Shown one piece after another: positions 38,517-47,589 of a stretch of 64,000 nt of DNA. This DNA comes from JACRCT01 sp049841135 (lineage in GTDB: Bacteria; Myxococcota; Myxococcia; Myxococcales; UBA5297), in contig JASGHK010000007.1 in the NCBI GenBank assembly GCA_049841135.1, positions 248,001-312,000 on the forward strand. Direction: 5' to 3'. The stretch's first letter is position 1, and every line of letters starts with the position of its first letter. Under the pieces are notes generated by a model. The model was not told where the DNA came from and searched no databases. It was given only the letters and a program-made list of their open reading frames with translations. The position numbers were made by a program, and so were the translations under genes.

Positions 38517-41500
38517 TCATCGGTACCAGTGCAGCAGCATCCCTTCCGAGCCGACCGCCCAGACGTCCCTTGTCGTGGTGCTGGCCCAGACGCTGGCGAG
38601 GTGGCTGGCCTCGCCCGCCGAGACGCCCGACCAGGCCCCACCATCCCAGTGCTCGATCAGGTTCCCCAACCCGACGACCCAGACGTCGTTCGAGGCACTG
38701 CCGGAGATTCCGCCGGAACCCCCTCCGTCCTCGGAAAGGTGGAAACCCGACCAGTCGCTACCGGCCCAGTGATCCAGCTCTCAGACCGAACTCGTAGCTG
38801 GCAAGCCAGAGATCGTTCGGGGACGTGCCCCACAACCCGAAGGTGGTGTTGTTCCCGACGAACCCGCAGTAGACACACGACCATCTGCAGCCATCCCAGC
38901 GGATCCTCGTGCCGACCGACCCCACCGCCCAGACGTCGTTCGACGAGCTGCCCCAGATGGCGGCGACGCCATACTGCAGGGCGGCTTCCGGGGTCGGGAC
39001 GTTGGACCAGGCGGTGCCGTCCCAGTGGCGCACCGCGCCTCCGACCGCCCAGACGTCGTCGGTCGAGCTTCCCCAGACTGCCCAGAATCCTTCCGTGGTC
39101 CCGCTCGGCGAGGACGCCCACGTGCTGCCGTCCCAATGCAGCAAGGTTCCTCCGTCACCGACCGCCCAGACATCATCAGCCGCGGCACCCCAGAGATTAT
39201 GGAGTCGGTTGGTCGTCGGGCTCGGCACGACCGTCCACACGACGCCGTTCCAATGGATGAGCGTTCCGAGATCTCCAGCGGCCCAGACGTCGTCGGGCCC
39301 AGTCCCCCAGACGGCCTGGAGTGGCTGCGTCGTCACTCCGGGATAGGTGCTCGCGGAGAACGTGTAGAAGTCCTGCCCGACGACATCCGAGCCGCTGACC
39401 TTGACGATCCGGCTCGCCGGCGAGAACAGGTTGCCGCCGCTCGGAACGACCTTGTAACGGCAGCTGGCCAGCCCCGCAAAACGGTAGTAGCCGCTTTCGT
39501 CCGTCGTCGTGGTTGCGGTCGCCTCCCCCTCGAGCGACACGGCGACGTAAGCCTTGCTGGTCCCGCTGACCCTTCCGGAGATGCTGTAGGTCTGGGCGAC
39601 CGTGGCAGAGACGAAGTCCTGGCCGCCGACATTCGTCTCTCCGATTTCGACGGTGCGCTCCTGCGGCGAGTACTCGCGCCCGCAGGTCACTTGCGGCCGG
39701 ACTTGATAGCTGCCGCTCGGCAGCCCGGAGAAGCAGAACCTCCCGCTGGCGTCCGTCGTGGTGCTGCCGGGGCCGACAAAGACGCCAACCCCCGCCGCGG
39801 CAGCGCCGCTGATCGTCCCGGAGAGGGTGTAGTGCCGCTCACCAAGCGCGGTTGATCCGAAGTCCTGCCCGGCGACGTCGGCGCCGCTCAGCGTGAGGGC
39901 GACGCTCGGCGGCGAGAACGCGATTTCGGCTTGGCTGGGAGTCAAGGTGTAGGTGCCCACTCCCAGACCGGCAAAGGCGTAATTCCCCTGCTCGTCGGTC
40001 GTGGTGGACATCCTGGTCGGCCCTTCCAGCGAGACGGTGACACACGCCGCCGTGACGCCGCCGATCTTCCCGGAGATGGCGACAGGGAGGAGAGCAGTCG
40101 CAGTGAAGTCCTTCTGCGCATGCGCGCCGTCCAACGTCACGGAGAAGCTCGGCGGCGAGAATGCGTAGCCGCTCTTGCTGGCCGTGACCGTGTAGCTGCC
40201 GTTCTCCAACCCTTGGAAGTAGAAGTGCCCTTCCGCGTCGCTGTCGGTGGAGGCGCTGGCCGCGCCGGCGAGCGCGAGACTGACGCCCGAGAGCGCCGTC
40301 CCGGTAGACCCGAGCATCACCGTCCCGGAGATCCGGTAGCGAGCGACGAAGTCCTGCCCCGTCACGTCCGCGCCGCTCACGGTCACGGTGCGTCTTGGTG
40401 GCGAGAAGGTGTCGTAGGAGGAGGGCGACACGACGTAGTCGCCGTCTGCGAGCCCGGCGAACTTGTAGTTGCCAGCAGCGTCGGCCGACGTGGAGCGCCA
40501 TGAGCCCGCGGCCCCAATTCCGACGGTCACCGGAGAGTAGGCAGCTCCAATCACCCTGCCGGAGATGGTGTGACCCGTGGAACGAGCGGTCGCGGTGAAG
40601 TCGTGGTTGGTGACGTCGGCACCCCCGAGCGCCACGGGGAGGCTCGGGGGTGAGAACGCGTAGCCATCCAGCTTCGCGGTCACGACGTAGTCGCCGTCCG
40701 CCAGTCCGTCGAAGCGGTACGCCCCGCTCTCATCGGTCGTGGTCAGAGCTGCGGCGGCGCCGCCGAGCCGGACGGTCACGCCCGCCCGGACGTCTCCTCC
40801 GATCGCGCCGGAGATGAGAATGCGTGAGGGGACACGTCTTGGCGGCGCTGGCGAAATCCTGTCCGGCCACGTCGGCGTCGCCAAGCGTGACCGCCAGGCT
40901 CGCCGGAGAGAAGACGTAGGCCGGGTCGCTCGGCGTAACGGCGTAGCTGCCGACGGGGAGTCCTACGAAGGAGTACCTCCCTGCGGCGTCGGTCGTGGTG
41001 CTGCGGAGCGCGGCGCCCCCGAGCGTCACCTTGAGTCCCGCCGAAGCCGCGCCCCGGATGGTCCCCGAGATGTCATGGAGCAGGGCCGTGGAGGTGAAGT
41101 CCTGCTGGCCGACGTCCGCGCCGCTCACGGTCACCGCGAGGCTCGCCGGCGCGAAGACGTTTCCGAGCTTGCTGGGGGTGAGGGTGTAGCTCCCTGCCCT
41201 CAGCCCGCGGAAGCGGTAGTTGCCGCCGGGATCCGTGACCGTGGATCCGCTCGCCGCACCTCCGAGCGAGACGGTGACCCCGCCCGCGGCGTCCCCCCGG
41301 ACGCTTCCCGATACGTCGAAGGTCAGGGGAGCGGAAACGAAGTCCTGGCCCGGGACGTCGGAGGCGCTGACGGTGACGACGAGGCTGGGCGGCGCGAACA
41401 GGAAGCCCTGGGCGTGTGGGACCAGGGTATAGGTCCCCGGAGCGACGCCAGCGAAGAGATAGCGCCCGTCCTGGGCGGTCGTCGCGGAGCTCGTCGAGGC

Positions 41501-41893
41501 GCCGCTCAGCTCGACCGTGACGTTGGCGACGAGGGCCCCCGAGACCATGCCGGAGACCTCGAACCGCGCAGGGACGGCCGTCGCGGCGAAGTCCTGACCG
41601 GCCACGTCCGCGCCCGCGAGCGCCACCGTGCGCATCGCAGGCGAGAACGTGTACCCGCTCTTCTGCGGAGTCAGCGTGTAGTGGCCGTCCGCGAGCCCGT
41701 GGAAGGTGAACCTGCCCGCTTCGACCGTCACCGTCGATCCGGTGCCGTCGCCGCCGAGCGCGAGGGCGACTCCGCCCGCGCCGGATCCGCTGACGCTCCC
41801 AGAGATCTCGTGCAGCAAAGGTCCTCGGCTCTGGCCGCATGCGGAGAGGAAGGCGAAGGCGAGCCATGCCAGGGCTTCAAGACGTCGACGCAT
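38517..41893 (-). CDS. Giant lipoprotein with ten carboxypeptidase-regulatory-like repeats and WxxVxW tail (two apparent +1 frame breaks)
   Basis: The reconstructed 1124-residue protein has a lipobox (AFAFLSAC) and ten units of about 80 residues. Each has a TTTDxxGxYxFxGL core and ends SGADVxGQDF, typical of carboxypeptidase-regulatory-like beta-sandwiches. The C terminus (about 860-1124) is a tandem propeller-like repeat with DDVWAVG and HWDG motifs. Frame breaks occur near 40819 (GAGAATGCG for GAGATGCG) and 38781 (CTGAGAGCTG for CTGGAGCTG on the reverse strand). Correction restores PLTHLISGAIGG and FGLELDHWAGSDW. The start is ATG 41893, after GAGGAGGG. Probably surface-exposed; function unknown. 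Confidence 0.82.
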
Positions 41894-41990
41894 GGGCGGC
41901 CCTCCTCGCAACAGGCGGCGCGCCCCATCGGCGCGGCGCCTTTCGACTGGTCCTCCGGCCTGCGGCCACCCGTCGCGCCGAAGCCGGCCA

Positions 41991-43409
41991 TTACTTGCAG
42001 GCTGGCGGCGGCGAGTTGCAGGTGTCGTCCAGGTTGGGCGTGCCGCTGCAGGGGAAGTCGTTGCTCCCGTTGCAGTTCGAGGGGCAGGCCGCGCAGCAGT
42101 GGAACGAGGACGTGACCGTGGCGTTGTCGCACAGCCGCGTCACGATCGAGCTGCACGACTCGCACGACCCCGAGATGCAGGCCAGCCCCTTGTGGCAGAT
42201 GCCCACGCCGGAATCGCCGCACGAGCCCTGCTCGAGCTTCTGGCGCACCCCGCACTGGACCTTCTTGGCCATCGAGGTGGCGCAGCGCAGGCAATCGATG
42301 TTCGAGCTGTCGGGGCTGCCCATTCCCCACTTCGAACAGGTGCCGCAGTAGCGTCCGCACGAGTAGATCTCGTCGAAGCCGTTGTTGTGCTCGGCCTCGA
42401 AGCCCTCGCCCAACGCGTGCAGCAGCTCGTGCAGCATGATGTTGCACAGGTCGCCGTCGCTGACGTTCGAATCGTCGAGCGTGCCCGGGCTGACGTTGAT
42501 CTTGGGCTTGCCCCAGCAGAACGAGGTCCCCGGCAGACAGAACATCATCGTGTTGGCTGGGGTGCAGCCGTTGCCGCAGGCGAAGTCCACGTCCAGCCCT
42601 TCGGCCAGCGCGGCGTTGAACTCGGAGCCCAGTCGGGAATTGGTCTGGGCCATGCACTTGGCGCCCTTGTCCAGGGCGCACTGCACCGCCTTGGCCAGGC
42701 GGTTGCCATGCGCCTCGCTGCAGCGGCCGTCGACGTCGGAGCCCTTGCCGCTGGTCTTGATGACCATTCCGGACGATCCGATTTGGATGCTCGGCCCGTC
42801 GCCCTCCGGGAAGCCGTCCGCGCCGTTGCAGCCTCCGGTGCCGCCGCCGGCTTCCCGGGAGATGGGCTCGGTCACGTCCAGAGTCGTGGTGAAGCCGGTG
42901 CCATCGGGGTCTTTCTCCACCACGATGTGCACCGTGCCCGCCGCCGTGTCGAAGGTCTCCGTGGTCCGGGTCTCCAGCCGGCCGTCGAGGTCCGTGTCAC
43001 GCGAGATGACCTGAGCGAGCGGCGACTTGGTCCACTCGCGGGTCACCTCGACGTTGCCGTCGGCGTCGTCGTCCGAGGCGATGCCTCCCGTGCCGTCGGG
43101 GTTGATCTGCATCTGGAAGATCGTGTCGCCGCTGGCGTTGACGGTCCAGTAGGTCGCCGTCCCGTCCTCCACGGTTCGCTCGAACTCCTCGCGGCCGTCG
43201 CCGTCCATGTCGACCAGCCCGCCGCTCTTCACCTTGGCCGCGGCCTCGAGCAGCGCCTGCACCTCGGGAGTCGGGGGGAGCACCTGTCCTGGCCCTGCGT
43301 CCGCCGCGGCCAGGCCGCCGTCCGTCGGGGAGCTGGGGCCGGAGCTGCATGAAGGCAGCACCGAGAGGAAGACCGCGAGGCAGGTAACCGCGCGAAGGCT
43401 GACGTTCAT
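41991..43409 (-). CDS. Lipoprotein metallopeptidase-like protein (HExxH)
   Basis: The 472-residue protein has a lipobox (LSVLPSC), a Gly/Asp-rich spacer, and a central zinc-protease-like motif MLHELLHALGEGFEAEHNN, matching HExxHxxGxxxE/H. The C-terminal part is very Cys-rich (about 20 Cys, e.g. CGRYCGTC, CESCSS) and probably disulfide-crosslinked. GGAGAA precedes the ATG at 43409. The catalytic claim rests on the motif alone. It lies 97 nt from the giant lipoprotein gene on the same strand. Confidence 0.78.
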   Translation of the reverse strand: MNVSLRAVTCLAVFLSVLPSCSSGPSSPTDGGLAAADAGPGQVLPPTPEVQALLEAAAKVKSGGLVDMDGDGREEFERTVEDGTATYWTVNASGDTIFQMQINPDGTGGIASDDDADGNVEVTREWTKSPLAQVISRDTDLDGRLETRTTETFDTAAGTVHIVVEKDPDGTGFTTTLDVTEPISREAGGGTGGCNGADGFPEGDGPSIQIGSSGMVIKTSGKGSDVDGRCSEAHGNRLAKAVQCALDKGAKCMAQTNSRLGSEFNAALAEGLDVDFACGNGCTPANTMMFCLPGTSFCWGKPKINVSPGTLDDSNVSDGDLCNIMLHELLHALGEGFEAEHNNGFDEIYSCGRYCGTCSKWGMGSPDSSNIDCLRCATSMAKKVQCGVRQKLEQGSCGDSGVGICHKGLACISGSCESCSSIVTRLCDNATVTSSFHCCAACPSNCNGSNDFPCSGTPNLDDTCNSPPPACK

Positions 43410-43489
43410 GATTCGGTGTTCTCCGAGTGAAACCAGGCTCCCGCCCGGAAAGTGCGTGGGAAGATCCATCGGCTCGTCCGCCGCTCGCG

Positions 43490-44299
43490 CTACGGGATGA
43501 CTTGTCCGGCGCGGACGCAACGCAGGCCCAGCGTGTTCGAGTTGCAGAGCGAGGAGCCGCAGCCTTCGTAGTGGTACTTGGCCGGCTCGTCGTAGCCCAT
43601 GGGGTACTCGATGGGCGAAAGCGTGTGCACGCCGGGCTCCAGCGAGCCGCGGCGCAGAGTCCCGTCGGCGGCGCGGGCGTAGACGTCCATGCTTCCGTTC
43701 AGGGCGAGCTCGACTCGTGCGGCGTCGGCAAACGCCTGGCGGGCATGGTCCGAGAACGCGGCCAGGTCCGCTGCGGTCGGCAGGCGCCAACCTTCGCCGA
43801 GCACGACCTCGCACACGTCCACGTCGTCGACCAGCTGTGGGATCCAGTACGGCTTGATGCCGAAGTCCTCGTAGGCGCACGTCTCGACCACCTGGATGTT
43901 GTTCCAGAGCTGCTGCTCGGTCAGCGTCTGCCCCGGTTGCTGGACCACGATGTCGGGATGGTTCGCAACGCACTGCTTCAGGAGCTCGGCGAACGGGATG
44001 GCCGCCTTGCGCGCCACCTCGACGGCCTCCTCCTGCGACTTGGGATAGTCGGGGCCCTGGTGGCTGTAGAGCCCGTGGCCGTCCTCGAAGTAGCCGTTGG
44101 TGAAGTCGGCCAGGATGGGAAGGATTCCAGCGGAAATCTCGATGCTGGCCGGCCCGGCGGACGTGGTCGCGGTGATCTTCAGGCTGCCGTCATAGAAAGG
44201 GGACGCCTTCAGGTCGCCCGGCTTCGTGGCGGCAGCGCCGCAAGCGCCGAGCGCGGCCGCGAGTGATGCGGCGGCTGCGAGGTTCGTGATCGTTCGCAT
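43490..44299 (-). CDS. Lipoprotein of unknown function
   Basis: The 269-residue protein has a lipoprotein signal (AAASLAAALGAC) and a mature domain with no hydrophobic segment. Features include EGWRLPTAADLAAFSDHARQ and Cys pairs near the C terminus (CGSSLCNSN, LRCVRAG), reminiscent of sulfatase-modifying-factor/FGE-like folds (WRLPT) without clear catalytic residues. GGGGA precedes the ATG. It is separated from the downstream metallopeptidase gene by 80 nt. Confidence 0.65.
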   Translation of the reverse strand: MRTITNLAAAASLAAALGACGAAATKPGDLKASPFYDGSLKITATTSAGPASIEISAGILPILADFTNGYFEDGHGLYSHQGPDYPKSQEEAVEVARKAAIPFAELLKQCVANHPDIVVQQPGQTLTEQQLWNNIQVVETCAYEDFGIKPYWIPQLVDDVDVCEVVLGEGWRLPTAADLAAFSDHARQAFADAARVELALNGSMDVYARAADGTLRRGSLEPGVHTLSPIEYPMGYDEPAKYHYEGCGSSLCNSNTLGLRCVRAGQVIP

Positions 44300-44527
44300 G
44301 GTGTCCCCTCGTTCATCCCGGCCCTTGGTGCCCGCAGAGGATACGCCCGCGGCGCTGCCAAGGGTAAGCCGGTCTGTGAACGACCGGCGGCGGATTGCGC
44401 CCAAGAAGAGACGCCAGGCCCTCGAGGGACCGTCTCGGCCCGAGCGGCAAGAGCCGCGAGATGGGCGCGGAAATCCGAGCTCTCGCCAAGGGTCCGTCAC
44501 AAACGAACCGAGGTGTGCCTACCGACG

Positions 44528-44555
44528 CTGGAGTGGGAGCGGCTTCCCGCTCCAG
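44528..44555 (+). terminator. Hairpin in the 44.3-44.6 kb intergenic region
   Basis: An 11-bp stem (CTGGAGTGGGA with TCCCGCTCCAG, one G-T pair) encloses a 6-nt loop, 66 nt before the GTG start of the next gene. The 321-bp gap between the divergent genes holds no other feature I can support. It may be a leader structure rather than a terminator. Confidence 0.35.
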
Positions 44556-44620
44556 CACCAGCGGCGCCCGCCTGTGAACGGGGGAGGACGCCGGTCCATC
44601 CATCGAACCAGGAGCTTCTC

Positions 44621-46027
44621 GTGGATAGAACCTCGCAGACGACTCGAGCCTCGATGTCTCACGCCATCATGTCCTTCGCGTTGTGCTTGGGGCTGGGCAC
44701 ACCCTTTCTGGCCGGCGCGGCGACACCGCTGTGGAACGCGCGCTATGGCGATGGGTACGGCCAATGGGCCCAGGACATCACCATCGTCGAGAAGCTCAAC
44801 GTGGGCATGACCGGAAGCTACATCGGCACGCTCGACCTTGGAGGCGGAGCGCTCGAGACGGCGACGGACCAAGCCGTCTACTTCGCGAAGCTGACGCAGG
44901 ACGGCAAGCATGTCTGGAGCAAGGGATTCATCTCGAGCGACCGAGTGGAAGGGCAGTCGGTCGCGGGTGACGCCGAAGGCCGTCTCGCGGGGACAGGGTG
45001 GTTCTTCGGGAAGGTGAATTTCGGGGGAAAAGACTTCGAGGCCGCTTTTGGCGGAAGTGCCGGTTTCGTCGTGATGTTCGACACCAACGGCAAGCACCTC
45101 TGGAGCAACGCCTTCGATCAAGCGCAGCCTCTCTCCATCACGATCGACGCCAAGGGCGACGTGGTGGTGACGGGCCAGGTCTTGGCAGCGACCGACCTGG
45201 GCTGCGGGGCGCTCGCGTGGAAAGGCAACGCCGACGCCTTCGTCGTCAAGTACAGCGGCGAAACCGGGAAATGCCTCTGGAGCAGGGTCTTCGGCGACGT
45301 GATGTCCCAGTGGTCGGCAGGGGTGGCGACCGATGCGACGGGCAACATCGTCATCACCGGAGGATTCACTTCCACCATGAACATGGATGGCTGGGGCCTC
45401 AAGGCGGCTCCCAGCACACCCGCGCCTGAAGCCGACCTGTTCGTGGCGAAGCTGGAGCCCTCCGCTGGCAAGGTGGTGTGGGCCTACAACTACGGCGACG
45501 GGGATTCACAGCAGGCAGCCGACGTGGCCATCGACTTGTCCGGCAACATCATCGTGACGGGAGGCATGGGGGGGAAGATGACCTTGGGAACCACGACTCT
45601 CGTCAGCGCCGGACTCGTCGATGCCTTCGTCGCCAAGTTCAACTCCAAGGGAACGCCGATGTGGGCCAAGCGCTTCGGAGATGCCGAGATCCAGGCGGGT
45701 GAGGCGGTCTCCATTGGCGACGACTACGAGATCTTCGTCGCTGCCCGCTGCCGAGGGTCCATGGCGCCCGCGGCCGCGACCTGCCAGAGCGAGGATGCGG
45801 CCTATCTCCAACTCTCACCGTCGGGCACGCTCCGCCAGGCGGGCGCTTTTGGGAACGCGGCCTATCAGGGAGCCCACGGCATCGCCGCCGTCGTGGCCGA
45901 CACTGGCGTCTTCTACCTGACCGGAGAATTCCAATCCTCAATCAACTTTGGCTTGGGCCCGATGGTCGCGACGAAGTGCCTGGCCTACCTGTGTACCGAC
46001 GCGTTCCTGGCGAAGTTCCACCAGTAG
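44621..46027 (+). CDS. Secreted SBBP-like beta-propeller protein
   Basis: The 468-residue protein has a signal peptide (hydrophobic segment SFALCLGLGTPFLAGAAT) and a series of propeller blades with the recurring pattern DAFVVKYSGETGKCLWSRVFGD and NIVITGGF. The mature region has no catalytic motif; it is probably extracellular. The GTG at 44621 has AGGAG upstream; an ATG at 44654 is an alternative start. Confidence 0.72.
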   Translation: MDRTSQTTRASMSHAIMSFALCLGLGTPFLAGAATPLWNARYGDGYGQWAQDITIVEKLNVGMTGSYIGTLDLGGGALETATDQAVYFAKLTQDGKHVWSKGFISSDRVEGQSVAGDAEGRLAGTGWFFGKVNFGGKDFEAAFGGSAGFVVMFDTNGKHLWSNAFDQAQPLSITIDAKGDVVVTGQVLAATDLGCGALAWKGNADAFVVKYSGETGKCLWSRVFGDVMSQWSAGVATDATGNIVITGGFTSTMNMDGWGLKAAPSTPAPEADLFVAKLEPSAGKVVWAYNYGDGDSQQAADVAIDLSGNIIVTGGMGGKMTLGTTTLVSAGLVDAFVAKFNSKGTPMWAKRFGDAEIQAGEAVSIGDDYEIFVAARCRGSMAPAAATCQSEDAAYLQLSPSGTLRQAGAFGNAAYQGAHGIAAVVADTGVFYLTGEFQSSINFGLGPMVATKCLAYLCTDAFLAKFHQ

Positions 46028-46206
46028 GCGCTCGGAAGCCCGACGGGTGCGCACCTCGCTCGAGCGGCGAGGTGCTGCACCTGCTCGGGTCGGGGCAATC
46101 ACGGGCCTGGAAGTGGTCGCCACCAGCCTGCCTTGAGGTCCGAGCATGGCGGCTTGGGGTGCAGTCGCTCTCTGGGGATCCAGCGGCTCGACTCCGGAGC
46201 CTGCCG

Positions 46207-46650
46207 TCAGGGGTGGGCTTCCGTCGAGGGCCGCGCCCGCGCCGCTTCGCTCAGGCTGCGCAGCAAAGCCAGGAGATCGGCGCTCACCCAGAGGCGTGCG
46301 ATCCGGTCGCCTCTCCTCTCGCAGAAGGTGCTGCCGGCGTAGGAGATCTTGCTGCCGGTCGGAGACACGCCCAGGTATTCGCCATGATGGGTAGCGTGGC
46401 CGTGCCAGCGGATGGCGATCTTGTCGCCGGCGGTCACGGCGTCGTCCAGCCGGTACTCGATGTCCGGGAAGGCGCGGTACACCTTGGCGAGTACGGCCTT
46501 GACCTCCTCGCGGCCGTGGGCCTCCACGCCGTTGCGGACGAGAACGCAGTCCTCGGTCAGGAGCGTGTCGAAGGCGTCCAGCCGGTGGCTGTTGTAGGTG
46601 TCGAGCAACTTGCGCAGGAATGGGTTGTTCTCGGTGGGATTGAGTGGCAT
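46207..46650 (-). CDS. SnoaL/ester-cyclase-like (NTF2 fold) protein
   Basis: The 147-residue protein has the small alpha-beta fold of the SnoaL family: NPFLRKLLDTYNSHRLDAFD, LTEDCVLVRNG, HGREEVKAVLAKVYRAFPDI, and HGHATHHGEYLGVSPTG. Members act as polyketide cyclases or hydrolases, or are non-enzymatic; the role here is unknown. GGAGGTGCTC precedes the ATG at 46650. Confidence 0.78.
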   Translation of the reverse strand: MPLNPTENNPFLRKLLDTYNSHRLDAFDTLLTEDCVLVRNGVEAHGREEVKAVLAKVYRAFPDIEYRLDDAVTAGDKIAIRWHGHATHHGEYLGVSPTGSKISYAGSTFCERRGDRIARLWVSADLLALLRSLSEAARARPSTEAHP

Positions 46651-46807
46651 GAGCACCTCCGCCGATCAGCGTGGGGCGCGCAGCAGCGCCGCGCAGCGAG
46701 CGGCAAAAGGCCAAGCGACCCCGAGCTGACCGCCGGTCACCCCGACGGCTCCCAACCTGCTCGGTGCCTGCGGCCTTGCCCCCGCTGTCGTTGCAGCCGA
46801 AACCCGC

Positions 46808-47260
46808 CTACTGGGCCGCGGACCACTTGGCCTTGGACGTCACCGCGCAGCCGGTTCCCTGCATCTTCAACATCCAGGTCCCGGCGAAGAGCGGTGACCC
46901 GGTGGGCATGAACCTGCCCGCCAGGGTGACGTCTCCGATGGCCACGCTTCCGTCCGAGGAAGTCAGCTGCCGGCTGAACGGACCGAATTCGGCCGACGAG
47001 TCGTCGTAGAGGACGCCCTCCAGCGTGTCGGTGAGGCGCCCCTCGCGCACGAGGTGAAGCGCACTGCCATCCTGCGTCACCGTCACGACCACAGCGTCGC
47101 CTCCCGACCAGTACAGCGTGTCGCCGTTGCCGCAACTCGTCTCTTGGCGGGGCGAGGTCTCCGAGTAGGTCCCGGCGACGTTCGGACACTGGGTGCAGGG
47201 CGCCTTCGAGCCGCAAGCAGTGGCAAACAGGGTCAAGAAGACAGCCGGAAATCGGGTCAT
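46808..47260 (-). CDS. Small lipoprotein, unknown
   Basis: The 150-residue protein has a lipoprotein signal (FPAVFLTLFATACGSK) and a beta-rich mature part with Cys in PCTQCPN and TSCGNGD. It is on the same strand as the SnoaL-like gene, 157 nt upstream of it. Function unknown. Confidence 0.65.
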   Translation of the reverse strand: MTRFPAVFLTLFATACGSKAPCTQCPNVAGTYSETSPRQETSCGNGDTLYWSGGDAVVVTVTQDGSALHLVREGRLTDTLEGVLYDDSSAEFGPFSRQLTSSDGSVAIGDVTLAGRFMPTGSPLFAGTWMLKMQGTGCAVTSKAKWSAAQ

Positions 47261-47376
47261 GGCGCCCCTCGCATTTGGTGTGTGCGGCAAATACTAACTG
47301 TGCCGAAACCTAGCACGCCGCCTCGTTGCGACGTCGGCCGAGTTGTACGGGTTCGCCGGCGAGGTGCGCTGGTCCT

Positions 47377-47433
47377 TCTCCGCCCTCTGTTCGTGGCCTG
47401 CCGCAACTCCCGGGAGACGAACAGAGGCAGGCG
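47377..47433 (+). other. Long imperfect hairpin upstream of the topoisomerase fusion
   Basis: CTCTGTTCGT (47385-47394) and ACGAACAGAG (47417-47426) form a perfect 10-bp stem, extended by CCGCC / GGCGG with a small bulge. It lies about 160 nt before the ATG at 47590, inside the 329-bp gap that otherwise holds no gene I can support. It may be a binding site or terminator for the upstream region. Confidence 0.45.
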
Positions 47434-47589
47434 GAGCCGTCCTCGGAGCGCGACTGGAGGTGCTCAAGCGAGCACGGACTTCTCCGGCTCGCGCTGCGAG
47501 GTGGCTGGCCCCACCGCGCGAAGCCGTCCCCGCCCAGCCGGCACCCATGGTCGAGCAACGGTGCCGAGGGTGTGCCAGCATTCGCCAGC

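Noticed and set aside
38657..39136. Separate gene antisense to or alongside the giant lipoprotein tail
   Set aside because: This frame is the shifted continuation of the lipoprotein; its motifs (DVWVVG, EHWDG) appear only when the break at 38781 is corrected.
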